Source: Jannaschia rubra
GTDB taxonomy: Bacteria > Pseudomonadota > Alphaproteobacteria > Rhodobacterales > Rhodobacteraceae
Direction: 5' to 3'
Assembly (NCBI RefSeq): GCF_001403735.1
Contig: NZ_CXPG01000023.1
Span: forward strand, 1-64,000
Length of the DNA: 64,000 nt
Shown here: in pieces, positions 23,736 to 31,908 of the stretch
Numbering within the stretch: the stretch's first letter is position 1
Layout of the letters: each line of letters opens with the position of its first letter
Program-made: the position numbers and the translations under genes
The notes under the pieces: generated by a model
The model's database searches: none
What the model was told of the DNA's origin: nothing
The model's input: only the letters and a program-made list of their open reading frames with translations

Positions 23736-25613
23736 ATGACGGCTTCATCACCTAAGAGCGGACAGACTGGGACGAAACGGCCCGCGAATCGCGGCCGCGC
23801 ACCAGGCGCCGCGCCGGAGGTCCGGGCAAAACGGCCCCGCCCTGCCGCGACCCCGCCTGCCGGCGGATCGGGCACCGGGATCGTCCCCTTCGACACCATG
23901 ACGACGATGATCGACCGGCTGACCCGCGCCAACATGGCCAGGATGACCGCCGGCGTCTCACCCGCGGCGCTGGCCGGGGCCTATCTCGACTGGTTCGCGC
24001 ATCTGGCGACGGAGCCGGGCAAGCAGATGCAGCTCGGGCACAAGGCTTGGCAGAACTGGGTGCAGCTGTCGCGCTATGCGGCGACCTGCGCGGGAACCCG
24101 GTATCGCGCGCGCCCCTGCGTCACGCCGCCGGCGACCGACCGCAGGTTCCGGCATGAAGGGTGGCAGAAATGGCCCTACAACCTCTATCACCAGCAGTTC
24201 CTTCTCAATCAGCGGTGGTGGAACGACGTCACGACCGGGGTGCGCGGCGTGACCGACAGGCACGAACGGGTGATGGAATTCGTCGCCCGCCAGATGCTCG
24301 ACGCCTTCTCGCCCTCCAACTTTCCCGCGACCAATCCCGAGGTGCTGGAGCGGACGCGGAAGGAGGGCGGCCGGAACCTTGCCCGCGGCTTCGGCATCTT
24401 CCTCGACGACCTGGACCGGCAGTTGCGCGACAAGCCTCCGGCAGGGGCGGAGGCATTCCGTCCGGGCCATGAGGTCGCGGCGACGCCGGGCAAGGTCATC
24501 CATCGCAACCGCCTGATGGAGCTGATCCAGTATTCGCCGACCACGGGCAAGGTGAACCCCGAGCCGGTCCTGATCGTCCCGGCGTGGATCATGAAGTACT
24601 ACATCCTCGACCTGTCGGAGCGGAACTCCATGGTGAAGTTCCTGGTCGACCGGGGGCATACCGTCTTCATGGTCTCCTGGCGCAACCCCGATGCGGAGGA
24701 CCGCGACCTGGGGATGGACGACTACCGCCGGATGGGCGTGCTCGACGCCGTCGAGGCGGTGCAGGCCGTCGTGCCGGGGCGCAAGATCCACGGCGTCGGC
24801 TACTGCCTCGGCGGGACGCTCCTGTCGATCGCGGCGGCGGCCATGGGGCGCGACGGGGAGGACCCGTTCGCCACGCTGACGTTCCTCGCCTCGCAGATCG
24901 ACTTCACCGAAGCCGGGGAGCTGCAGCTGTTCACGAGCGAGAGCCAGGTCACCTATCTGGAGGACATGATGTGGGACCAGGGCTATCTGGACGCGCGCCA
25001 GATGACCGGGGCGTTCCAGATCATGGGCAGCGTCGACCTGATCTGGTCGCGGGTCATGCGGAGCTACCTCATGGGAGAGGAGCCGCCGATGTTCGATCTG
25101 ATGGCCTGGAACGCCGACGGGACTCGGATGCCCTATCGGATGCATTCGGAATACCTGCGCTCGCTCTATCTCGACAACGACCTGACCGAAGGGAACTACA
25201 CCGTGGACGGCCGGCCCGTGTCGGTGGTCGACATCCGCCCGCCGGTCTTTGCCGTGGGCACGGTGACGGACCACGTCGCGCCCTGGCAGTCGGTCTACAA
25301 GATGCACCTGTTTCTCGACACCGACGTGACCTTCGTGCTGACCAGCGGTGGCCACAACGCGGGCATCGTGTCGGAGCCGGGGCACCCCCGCCGGACCTAC
25401 CGGATCGCCACGGCGCGGCACGACGATACCTATGTCGATCCCGAAACATGGCAGGCGCAGACGCCGGAGCAGGACGGGTCCTGGTGGCTGGAATGGGACG
25501 ACTGGCTCAAGGAGCGGTCGGGCGCCCCGGTCGCGCCGCCCGCCATGGGCGCCCCCGATGCGGGCTTCGCGCCGCTGGCGGATGCGCCGGGGACCTATGT
25601 CTTGCAGAAGTAG
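23736..25613 (+). CDS. phaC: Class I poly(3-hydroxyalkanoate) synthase
   Basis: This 625-residue alpha/beta-hydrolase-type polymerase has the lipase-like box GVGYCLGGT with catalytic C357, D512 (TVTDHVAPW) and H540 (SGGHNAGIV). It polymerises (R)-3-hydroxyacyl-CoA into storage polyester at the granule surface. The first ~55 residues are basic and proline/alanine-rich, longer than usual. The start at 23736 follows AGGGGAGG. No phaA, phaB, phasin or depolymerase gene is adjacent. A strong hairpin follows the stop and an FNR-type box precedes the gene. Confidence 0.95.
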   Translation: MTASSPKSGQTGTKRPANRGRAPGAAPEVRAKRPRPAATPPAGGSGTGIVPFDTMTTMIDRLTRANMARMTAGVSPAALAGAYLDWFAHLATEPGKQMQLGHKAWQNWVQLSRYAATCAGTRYRARPCVTPPATDRRFRHEGWQKWPYNLYHQQFLLNQRWWNDVTTGVRGVTDRHERVMEFVARQMLDAFSPSNFPATNPEVLERTRKEGGRNLARGFGIFLDDLDRQLRDKPPAGAEAFRPGHEVAATPGKVIHRNRLMELIQYSPTTGKVNPEPVLIVPAWIMKYYILDLSERNSMVKFLVDRGHTVFMVSWRNPDAEDRDLGMDDYRRMGVLDAVEAVQAVVPGRKIHGVGYCLGGTLLSIAAAAMGRDGEDPFATLTFLASQIDFTEAGELQLFTSESQVTYLEDMMWDQGYLDARQMTGAFQIMGSVDLIWSRVMRSYLMGEEPPMFDLMAWNADGTRMPYRMHSEYLRSLYLDNDLTEGNYTVDGRPVSVVDIRPPVFAVGTVTDHVAPWQSVYKMHLFLDTDVTFVLTSGGHNAGIVSEPGHPRRTYRIATARHDDTYVDPETWQAQTPEQDGSWWLEWDDWLKERSGAPVAPPAMGAPDAGFAPLADAPGTYVLQK

Positions 25614-25642
25614 GGCCGGCAGGGGGTGCACCCCGCCGGCCC
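25613..25642. terminator. Strong bidirectional hairpin between phaC and NCS1 gene
   Basis: GGGCCGGC and GCCGGCCC pair perfectly, with an inner GGGG/CCCC stem separated by one bulged A and a 5-nt loop. It begins on the last base of the phaC stop and lies 10 nt beyond the convergent transporter stop. It probably ends both transcripts. Confidence 0.8.
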
Positions 25643-25651
25643 GACCGGGCG

Positions 25652-27097
25652 TCAGACGCGGACGTTGCCGCGCGCGAGGACGTGATAGATCGCGCCGCCC
25701 AGAAGGGCGCCGATGACCCAGTTGTAGCCCGACAGGAAGGCGAACCACGGCACCCAGACCGTCGCCACCGAGAAGATGGCCGCCACCCCGAAGGCCTGCA
25801 CCGCCGTGCCGTTCCAGCCGTTGCCGTAGCGGTAGACGCCGCCTTCGGTGTCGTAGAGGTCATCCAGCCGCAGCTCCTGCTTGCGGTGCCAGTAGTAGTC
25901 CACGATCATGATGCCGAAGATCGGGGCCAGCGTCGCGCCCAGCGTGTTGACGAAGCCGCTGATGCCGAACTCGCTGATGAAGCTGTTCCAGAAGCCGCCG
26001 ATCACCAGCGCGAAGCCCGAGGTGATGAGGCCCGCAGTGCGGAAGCTGATGCGCGTCGGGCTGAGGTTGGCGATGCCGTTCACCGCGGGGATGAAGTTGG
26101 CCACCAGGTTGATGCCCACGGTCGCCGCGAAGAAGGTGATCGCCGCGATGACGCCCAGCAGGACGCTGTCGGTGCGCTCCACGATCTCGGTCGGGTTGAT
26201 GATCTCCTCGCCGAAGACGACCGCCGCGCCCGCCGTGGTCAGAAGCGCCAGCGCCGAGAACAGGATCATGTTGAACGGCAGCCCTGCGAGGTTGCCGAGC
26301 TTCATCGCCTTCTTGTCGCGAGCATAGCGCGAGAAATCGCTGAAGTTGATCATCACCGCCGCGAAATAGGCCACCATGGTGCCGACGATGGCGATGAAGC
26401 CGCTGAACTCGGTGGCGAATGTGCCTTCGGGGTTGGCGAAGATCGTGGCCGTGGCCGACAGGAGCTGCCCGTCGGCGCGCTGCCACAGGACGATCACGAG
26501 GCCGATCATCACGACATAGACGAAGGGGCCGGCGATGTTGAGGAAGGTCTCGACCCAGTCCATGCCGCGCCAGAAGATGACGATGTGGAAGGCCCAGACG
26601 ATGAGGAAGGCCGTCCAGTCGACGCCGGTCAGGCCCATGATCTCGGCCCCGCCCGACAGCCCCGTGACCGACCGGATCAGGAGCGCCACGGCGGTCGAGG
26701 CGAAATAGACCTGCACGCCGTACCAGAAGACCGCGACGATGGCCCGCAGGATGGCCGGCAGCTTGGCACCCTGGGTTCCCAGGCTGGCGCGGGCGAAGAC
26801 GGGGTAGGGGATGCCGTATTTCTCGCCCGCGGCACCCGACAGGTTCACCATCCACATGACGAACAGGCCCGCCGCGATCAGCGCGGCGAAGGCCGTCCAG
26901 CCGCCCACCCCGTAGGAGATGAACAGCGAGGCCACCAGCGAATAGCCGAACAGCGACTGCACGTCGTTGGCCCAGATGTTGAAGATGGCGAACCAGCCCC
27001 AGGTCTTTTCGTCCGCCCCCACGGGGTTCAGCGTGTTGTGTCCCTCGGCGTCCATCGTCCCGCCGGGGGCCACGTGACCGTGATCCGTTGCCGTCAT
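25652..27097 (-). CDS. NCS1-family nucleobase/hydantoin-type transporter
   Basis: This 481-residue protein has about twelve helices. Its N-terminus NPVGADEKTWGWFAIFNIWA, the block SLGTQGAKLPAILRAIVAVFWYG and FSDFSRYARDKK match nucleobase:cation symporter-1 proteins (cytosine, allantoin, hydantoin, thiamine-precursor importers). The substrate cannot be assigned. It is divergent from a GntR/FCD regulator with 168 nt between, containing two inverted repeats, so regulation by that protein is likely. Confidence 0.88.
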   Translation of the reverse strand: MTATDHGHVAPGGTMDAEGHNTLNPVGADEKTWGWFAIFNIWANDVQSLFGYSLVASLFISYGVGGWTAFAALIAAGLFVMWMVNLSGAAGEKYGIPYPVFARASLGTQGAKLPAILRAIVAVFWYGVQVYFASTAVALLIRSVTGLSGGAEIMGLTGVDWTAFLIVWAFHIVIFWRGMDWVETFLNIAGPFVYVVMIGLVIVLWQRADGQLLSATATIFANPEGTFATEFSGFIAIVGTMVAYFAAVMINFSDFSRYARDKKAMKLGNLAGLPFNMILFSALALLTTAGAAVVFGEEIINPTEIVERTDSVLLGVIAAITFFAATVGINLVANFIPAVNGIANLSPTRISFRTAGLITSGFALVIGGFWNSFISEFGISGFVNTLGATLAPIFGIMIVDYYWHRKQELRLDDLYDTEGGVYRYGNGWNGTAVQAFGVAAIFSVATVWVPWFAFLSGYNWVIGALLGGAIYHVLARGNVRV

Positions 27098-27181
27098 GGT
27101 TCCCTCCCTTGCCGCATGAGATCGCGGCCCGTCGTTTCCGGCGCTGCCCGCGCCCGTCTGCTATTGCAACTGACATTTTAC

Positions 27182-27217
27182 AGGATATTCTAGAAATTCG
27201 ACTATGAAGAATATCCT
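27182..27217. repeat. 10-bp inverted repeat in the NCS1/GntR divergent promoter
   Basis: AGGATATTCT (27182-27191) and AGAATATCCT (27208-27217) are perfect complements separated by 16 nt. The element sits in an AT-rich island within the 168-nt gap between the transporter and its regulator. It may be an operator or the 5' hairpin of a leader RNA. Confidence 0.7.
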
Positions 27218-27244
27218 TCAACACCTGTCTGGAAATGTTGAAGG
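27215..27244. repeat. 8-bp inverted repeat overlapping the previous one
   Basis: CCTTCAAC (27215-27222) and GTTGAAGG (27237-27244) are perfect complements with a 14-nt spacer. The left arm shares three bases with the right arm of the preceding inverted repeat, so the two hairpins could not form fully at once. It ends 21 nt before the regulator ATG. Confidence 0.65.
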
Positions 27245-27265
27245 TCTCTGCCGCCTGGGTGAACC

Positions 27266-27922
27266 ATGAATGCAACCCATGATATCCGCCTGCTCGGCGA
27301 CAAGGCGCAGCACGCGCTCTGGACTGCGCTCAGGTCGGGACAGCTGCGCGAGGGGCAGTTCCTGTCCATGTCGCAACTGGTCGAGCTTCTCGACTGTCCG
27401 ATCGCCGCCATTCGCGACGCGGTGAAGCAGGGTAGCGCCTGGGGCCTGCTCACGACCTTGCCCAAGCGCGGCGTGCAGGTGATGGAAGCGCGCCCCGAGA
27501 CCATCCGCGAATGCCTCGACTTCCGCATGGCGCTGGATCAGGAGGGGGCCCGCCGCCGCATCGCGGAGGGCGCGGTCGAGGGGCTGGCCGACCTGCGCCA
27601 ACGACACGCCGCGATACGCGACGCGGCCCGGACAGGCGGGGCGGGCGACCTGCCGCCCCAGGCCATCACGGTCGACCTGTCGCTGCACGACTACCTGTCC
27701 GAGGGCCTGGGCAATTCGCTGCTGACGGGGGCCTATGCCGCCAACCGGATGCGGATCGCCATCATCCAGAACTCCCGTCCGTTCCTTCAGGACCGCATCG
27801 TCTCTGCGATGGAGGAACACCTAGTCGTCATCGACGCCCTCGACCGCCGCGACGCCGGTGCCGCCGCCGAGGCGATCCGCGTCCATTTCGAGCAGACCCT
27901 GCGGTGGTGGGGCGTGCCGTAG
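27266..27922 (+). CDS. GntR-family (FCD) transcriptional regulator
   Basis: This 218-residue regulator has an N-terminal winged helix (residues ~10-72; MSQLVELLDCPIAAIRDAVK as helix-turn-helix). It is followed by a helical FCD effector domain (~80-210) with RMALDQEGARRRIA. The HTH wording is slightly atypical for GntR. It is divergent from the NCS1 transporter, so it probably senses that substrate or its product. The start at 27266 is just beyond the inverted repeats. Confidence 0.85.
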   Translation: MNATHDIRLLGDKAQHALWTALRSGQLREGQFLSMSQLVELLDCPIAAIRDAVKQGSAWGLLTTLPKRGVQVMEARPETIRECLDFRMALDQEGARRRIAEGAVEGLADLRQRHAAIRDAARTGGAGDLPPQAITVDLSLHDYLSEGLGNSLLTGAYAANRMRIAIIQNSRPFLQDRIVSAMEEHLVVIDALDRRDAGAAAEAIRVHFEQTLRWWGVP

Positions 27923-28061
27923 GGCATGTCCCAGGAAGCGGCAGGCTTCGATGGGCGACTGGCGGACCGCAGCCCCGGATACGGCGAAATGAGGCGCGTC
28001 CTTTCAGCAAGAGCGCCGTTCCCGGCAGGACGGCGGTAATGGCCGTTATGTATTTGTTAAC

Positions 28062-28076
28062 CGGGCGTCCGGCCCG
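28062..28076 (-). terminator. Short hairpin after the SDR gene
   Basis: CGGGC and GCCCG form a 5-bp stem with a 5-nt loop, 13 nt past the SDR stop on the minus strand. It is followed by an AT-rich stretch (GTTAACAAATACATAA on that strand). It is weak but in the right place. Confidence 0.35.
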
Positions 28077-28089
28077 TGTCGGAAATCCG

Positions 28090-28857
28090 TCACGCCAGCG
28101 CGCGGGTGTCGCCGCAGACCGAGATGGCCTGTCCCGAAATCGTGCGCCCGCGTTCGCTGGCAAGGAACAGCACCTGGTCCGCGATCTGCTCGGGCGTCAC
28201 GTATTCGGCGATGGAGGTGAGCGAGAACGCCTCCGCCTCGACCTCCGCGAAGCTTCGGCCGCGGTTCTGGGCGCGCGCTTCCAGCACGCGGCGCTGCCGG
28301 TCGCCCGCGACGAGGCCGGGCATGATGGCGTTGACCCGGATGCGATCCGGCCCCAGTTCGATGGACAGGGATTTCGTCAGGCCGACGACGCCCCATTTCG
28401 CCGCCGCATAGGGGGTGCGCTGCGGAAACCCGACGCGCCCGGCCACCGACGACAGGTTCACGATGGAGGCGTTGGCGCTGCGCCGCAGGGCCTCCACGGC
28501 GCGCGACGCGCAGACGAACTGGCTGGTCAGGCAGATGGCGAGCGTGCGGTTCCAGTCGGCAAGGTCGATGGCCTCGATCCCGGCGGAAGGCCCCGCGATG
28601 CCCGCGTTGTTCACAAGGCAGTCGAGCCCGCCCAGATGCGCGATGGCGTCCTCGATGAACGCCGCCAGATCCTCCGCGATGCCCACGTCCACGCGCCGGT
28701 GGAACACGCCGTCGGGCAGCCGGCCGAGCGCATCGGCGTCGATGTCGCAGACCGCCACCGCGGCCCCTTCGGCGAGGAAGCCGTCGACGATGGCCCGCCC
28801 GATCCCGGCGCCGCCGCCCGTGACGATGACCCTGGTGTCGTGAAGTTTCAGATCCAT
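28090..28857 (-). CDS. Short-chain dehydrogenase/reductase
   Basis: This 255-residue classical SDR has the cofactor motif VTGGGAGIG near the N-terminus, an acidic residue after strand 2 (VCDIDA) favouring NAD+, and NNAG. The catalytic S (NLSSVAGRVG) and YAAAK follow. It probably oxidises a hydroxyl group of the compound handled by the neighbouring catabolic genes, but the substrate is unknown. It lies 12 nt downstream of the GntR regulator gene and is probably co-transcribed with it. Confidence 0.85.
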   Translation of the reverse strand: MDLKLHDTRVIVTGGGAGIGRAIVDGFLAEGAAVAVCDIDADALGRLPDGVFHRRVDVGIAEDLAAFIEDAIAHLGGLDCLVNNAGIAGPSAGIEAIDLADWNRTLAICLTSQFVCASRAVEALRRSANASIVNLSSVAGRVGFPQRTPYAAAKWGVVGLTKSLSIELGPDRIRVNAIMPGLVAGDRQRRVLEARAQNRGRSFAEVEAEAFSLTSIAEYVTPEQIADQVLFLASERGRTISGQAISVCGDTRALA

Positions 28858-28869
28858 GTCCCTGCCCTC

Positions 28870-29565
28870 CTAGCTGGCCAGAATGTCGCGCGACAGGATG
28901 AACTCGGCCGCGGATTGGATGTCGTCGCCCAGGGCGTCCGCGGCGGCATCTGAATCCCCGCGCAGGATGGCCGCGACCATGCGGCCGTGCGTCTCGAGCG
29001 AGGCGGAATGGCGGCTGCGGCGCGATTGCTCGCCCAGGTCGAGGTTGATGATCGGGCCGGCCTTCAGCCACATGATGGTGATGAGCTCCATGAGGACCGG
29101 CGACCCCGCCGCCGCATAGATGTCGAAATGCAGCGCCTTGTTGGCCCGCACCGCCTCCTGCGCGTCGTCGCGACCGAGGGCGCTGCGGAACGCCTGCTCG
29201 GCCGTTCGCAGGGGGGCCGACGCCATGCCGCCCTGCGCCGCCAGCGACACCGCCCAACGTTCGAGATGCAGGCGGTTGCGCGTGAGGTCGGCGAATTCGG
29301 CGCGGCTGAGGATCGGGACCGAGATCGCGCGCTTGGGCTCCACGCGAAGCGCGCCGCGTGCGGCCAGCCGGCCGATGGCCGCGCGGATCGGCATGACCGA
29401 AACGCCCAGCTGGTCGGCGAGCCGGCGCAGCGGAATCCGGTCGCCCGGCCGCAGCGCACCCGACAGCAGCATCTCCGCGACGACATCGTAGACATGCGCG
29501 GAAAGCGACGCCCCGTCGGTGGGCGCGCCCGGTGTTCCGGCGGTTTCGAAGGCCGCATCGGTCAT
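28870..29565 (-). CDS. GntR-family (FCD) regulator of the LIV/BKACE locus
   Basis: This 231-residue regulator has a canonical GntR winged helix (residues ~22-90, GDRIPLRRLADQLGVSVMPIR) and a C-terminal FCD domain. The domain contains HLERWAVSLAA, and HFDIYAAAGSPVL with its metal-type histidine. The start at 29565 was chosen for the GGGA upstream; an ATG at 29577 is also possible. It is divergent from a seven-domain import/catabolism operon and shares a 151-nt gap that holds a near-perfect 16-bp palindrome. Confidence 0.87.
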   Translation of the reverse strand: MTDAAFETAGTPGAPTDGASLSAHVYDVVAEMLLSGALRPGDRIPLRRLADQLGVSVMPIRAAIGRLAARGALRVEPKRAISVPILSRAEFADLTRNRLHLERWAVSLAAQGGMASAPLRTAEQAFRSALGRDDAQEAVRANKALHFDIYAAAGSPVLMELITIMWLKAGPIINLDLGEQSRRSRHSASLETHGRMVAAILRGDSDAAADALGDDIQSAAEFILSRDILAS

Positions 29566-29629
29566 CTGTGATCCCATGAAGTTCCAGCCATCGCAGGTGC
29601 CGTCGAGACCATGCTGCGTGCGTGAAGTC

Positions 29630-29635
29630 TTGACA
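29630..29635 (+). promoter_or_regulatory. Possible -35 element for the LIV operon
   Basis: TTGACA is a perfect match to the sigma-70 -35 consensus, 81 nt before the binding-protein ATG. No good -10 hexamer was seen at 17-18 nt; that position is occupied by the 16-bp palindrome at 29654, so a bound repressor there would block transcription. Confidence 0.4.
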
Positions 29636-29653
29636 GAAGTCGAATCCCCCCGC

Positions 29654-29669
29654 AACTGTGATCGCAGTT
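29654..29669. promoter_or_regulatory. Palindrome, likely GntR operator
   Basis: AACTGTGATCGCAGTT is a 16-bp palindrome with 7 of 8 pairs matched. It lies 88 nt from the regulator start and 47 nt from the binding-protein start, just downstream of a TTGACA. Size and symmetry suit a GntR dimer. A second element, CCGATC-N6-GATCGG, follows at 29676-29693. Confidence 0.5.
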
Positions 29670-29716
29670 ATCAGACCGATCCGAAGCGATCGGACGTCAC
29701 TCGGGAGGAGACGACG

Positions 29717-30967
29717 ATGACCTTTATCCGGAACATGAACCGGCGTGCCGTACTGCGGACCGGGGGCGCCATGGCCCTGGGCACGCTGGCCGCGCCCACG
29801 ATCCTGCGGGCGCAGGAGGGGCCGATCGTGCTGGGCCACCTGACGCCGCGAACGGGATTTCTGGGCCCCCTGGGGGATTATGCGGTGATGGGGGTCGATC
29901 TGGCGGTCGAGCACATCAACGCCGAGGGCGGGATCATGGGCCGCGACCTTCAGGTCCTCAAGGAGGATTCGGTCAATCCCCAGACCGCCTCCACCAAGGC
30001 CGAACGGATGATCGAGCGCGACGGCGTGGCGGCGATCACGGGCGAGATCTCGTCCGCCTCGACGCTGGCCATCGGACAGGTCGCGGAGCGGACGGGCACG
30101 GTCTTCGTCAACACCGGCGGCAACTCGGACACGCTGCGCGGATCGGACTGCAAGCGGCACATGTTCCACGTCGAGACGCAGAACGCGATGTATCTGAACG
30201 GCGAGGGGCTGCACTTCCTCAACGCCGATCTGGTCGAGGGAAAGAAGTGGTATCTGCCCACCGCCGACTATGCCTTCGGCCACGACCTGCTGAACGGCGC
30301 GCGCGCCTTCCTTGACCGCAACGGCGGCGAAATCGTGGGCGACGACCTCGTGGCGACGGATGCGACCGACTTCTCGGCCATCATGCTCAAGATCCGCAGC
30401 GCGCAGCCCGACGTGGTCGCGCTGAACCTCGCCGGCACGCAGATCACGGGGTTCCTCAAGCAGTACGGCGAGTTCGGCCTCGACTATCCCATCGGCGGCT
30501 TCGGCTTCGACACGCAATCGGCCTGGGCGGCGGGTCCGCAGAACTTCTCGGGCACCTGGCCCAGCGTCTGGAACCACCTCATCGACACCGAGGAGAGCCA
30601 GGCCTTCGCCAAGGCCTTCGCCGACAAATACGGCAAGCCGCCCGAGAACCAGGCCTGGTCGGATTACACGGCACTCAGGATCATGGCGAAAGCCATGACC
30701 GAAATCGGCGGAACGGATGCGGATGCCCTGATCGAATACCTTGAGAGCGGCGCGACCTTCGATCTGATGAAAAGCCGGCCGGGATACTTCAACCCCGACT
30801 CTCATCAGCTTTTGCAGGACATCTACGCGATCACCGCGCTGCCCGAGGCGGAGGTCGAGAACGAGTGGGACATCTTCACCACCTCCGGCCCCGTCCTCGG
30901 CGCCGACCAGCCGCTCGAGGTGCTGATCGAGGACGCCGTCGGCGGCACCTGCACCTTCGCCGCCTGA
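29717..30967 (+). CDS. LIV-type ABC transporter substrate-binding protein (Tat-exported)
   Basis: The 416-residue protein begins with a twin-arginine signal (NRRAVLRTGGAMALG, cleavage near ILRAQ, residue ~32). It has a Peripla_BP_6 fold like LivK/AmiC, seen in GPIVLGHLTPRTGFLGPLGD and the AADAIT-like repeats. It binds a small organic compound in the periplasm and delivers it to the permeases encoded next. The ATG follows GGGAGGAG. Tat export suggests folding before export. The ligand is not obvious; the downstream dehydrogenase and keto acid lyase suggest a 3-hydroxy or 3-oxo acid or a precursor. Confidence 0.9.
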   Translation: MTFIRNMNRRAVLRTGGAMALGTLAAPTILRAQEGPIVLGHLTPRTGFLGPLGDYAVMGVDLAVEHINAEGGIMGRDLQVLKEDSVNPQTASTKAERMIERDGVAAITGEISSASTLAIGQVAERTGTVFVNTGGNSDTLRGSDCKRHMFHVETQNAMYLNGEGLHFLNADLVEGKKWYLPTADYAFGHDLLNGARAFLDRNGGEIVGDDLVATDATDFSAIMLKIRSAQPDVVALNLAGTQITGFLKQYGEFGLDYPIGGFGFDTQSAWAAGPQNFSGTWPSVWNHLIDTEESQAFAKAFADKYGKPPENQAWSDYTALRIMAKAMTEIGGTDADALIEYLESGATFDLMKSRPGYFNPDSHQLLQDIYAITALPEAEVENEWDIFTTSGPVLGADQPLEVLIEDAVGGTCTFAA

Positions 30968-30976
30968 CCCGACACC

Positions 30977-31002
30977 GCCCGCCGCGCCCGGCCGCGGCGG
31001 GC
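30977..31002 (+). terminator. Intercistronic hairpin after the binding-protein gene
   Basis: GCCCGCCGCG and CGCGGCGGGC form a perfect 10-bp stem with a 6-nt loop in the 58-nt gap before the permease gene. Such hairpins commonly protect the binding-protein mRNA and reduce read-through, giving more binding protein than permease. Confidence 0.65.
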
Positions 31003-31025
31003 CCCTCCGATAGTCGAGACCCCGC

Positions 31026-31904
31026 ATGGAAACGGCACTTTTCCTGTCGCAGCTGCTCAACGGTCTGCTCGACGGGTTCTATTACCTCCTGATCGCGCTC
31101 GGCCTGTCGCTGATCTTCTCGCTGGGCGGGATCATCAACCTGGCCCACGGCGCCTTCTTCGCGGTCGGGGCCTACATGGCGATCGTGCTGGCGCCCCATG
31201 TCGGCTTCTTCGGCGCCGTGATCGTCGGGCCGATCCTGGTGGGCGCGCTCGGCATCGTGGTCGAGCGGCTGCTGTTCAAGCGTTTCTACCGGATCGATCC
31301 GCTCTATTCGCTGCTTTTGACCTTCGGCCTCGCCATGGTGCTGGAGCAGACGCTGCGCCTGATCTTCGGATCGGCCCCGCTGGCCTTCAACATCCCCGAC
31401 GTGCTGCGGGGGCAGGTCTTCATGGGGGAGTTCATCTATTCGCGCTACCGCATCTTCACCATCGTGGTGGCCGTGGTCGTCGTGGCGGCGCTCTGGTGGC
31501 TCCTGAACCGCACCGCCTTCGGGCGCATCGTGCGCGCGGGCATCCAGAACCCCGACATCCTCGCCACGCTCGGCATCTCGCTGCGCCCCTACCTGTCTGC
31601 GGTCGCGGCTATCGGCATCGGGCTCGCGGGGCTGGCGGGCGTGCTGATGGCGCCGATCCATCCCGTCCATCCCGCCATGGGGATCGAGGTTCTGGTCGCG
31701 GCCTTCGTCGTGGTCGTCATCGGCGGGCTGGGGTCCTTCTGGGGCGTGGTCCTCGCCGCGATGCTCGTGGGCGTGGTCAAGGGCTTCATGGTGGCCATCG
31801 ACCTGTCGTCCTGGTCGCTCGCCTCGATCTACCTGCTCATGTTCGTCGTCCTTCTGGTCCGCCCCCGCGGATTGATGGGCGAACGCATCACCCGGTTCGA
31901 ATAG
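31026..31904 (+). CDS. LivH-type ABC permease
   Basis: This 292-residue inner-membrane protein has about eight helices. It has the LivH hallmarks IINLAHGAFFAVGAYMAIVL near residue 38 and GLAGVLMAPIHPVHPAMG, with VVVIGGLGSFWGVVLAAMLVG toward the end. It forms half of the import channel, pairing with the permease domain of the next protein, whose gene starts 4 nt later. Confidence 0.92.
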   Translation: METALFLSQLLNGLLDGFYYLLIALGLSLIFSLGGIINLAHGAFFAVGAYMAIVLAPHVGFFGAVIVGPILVGALGIVVERLLFKRFYRIDPLYSLLLTFGLAMVLEQTLRLIFGSAPLAFNIPDVLRGQVFMGEFIYSRYRIFTIVVAVVVVAALWWLLNRTAFGRIVRAGIQNPDILATLGISLRPYLSAVAAIGIGLAGLAGVLMAPIHPVHPAMGIEVLVAAFVVVVIGGLGSFWGVVLAAMLVGVVKGFMVAIDLSSWSLASIYLLMFVVLLVRPRGLMGERITRFE

Positions 31905-31908
31905 GTCC

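Noticed and set aside
27511-28953. 480-codon plus-strand frame across the regulator and SDR genes
   Set aside because: It runs out of frame through the GntR gene and antisense to the SDR; composition is that of a shadow frame.
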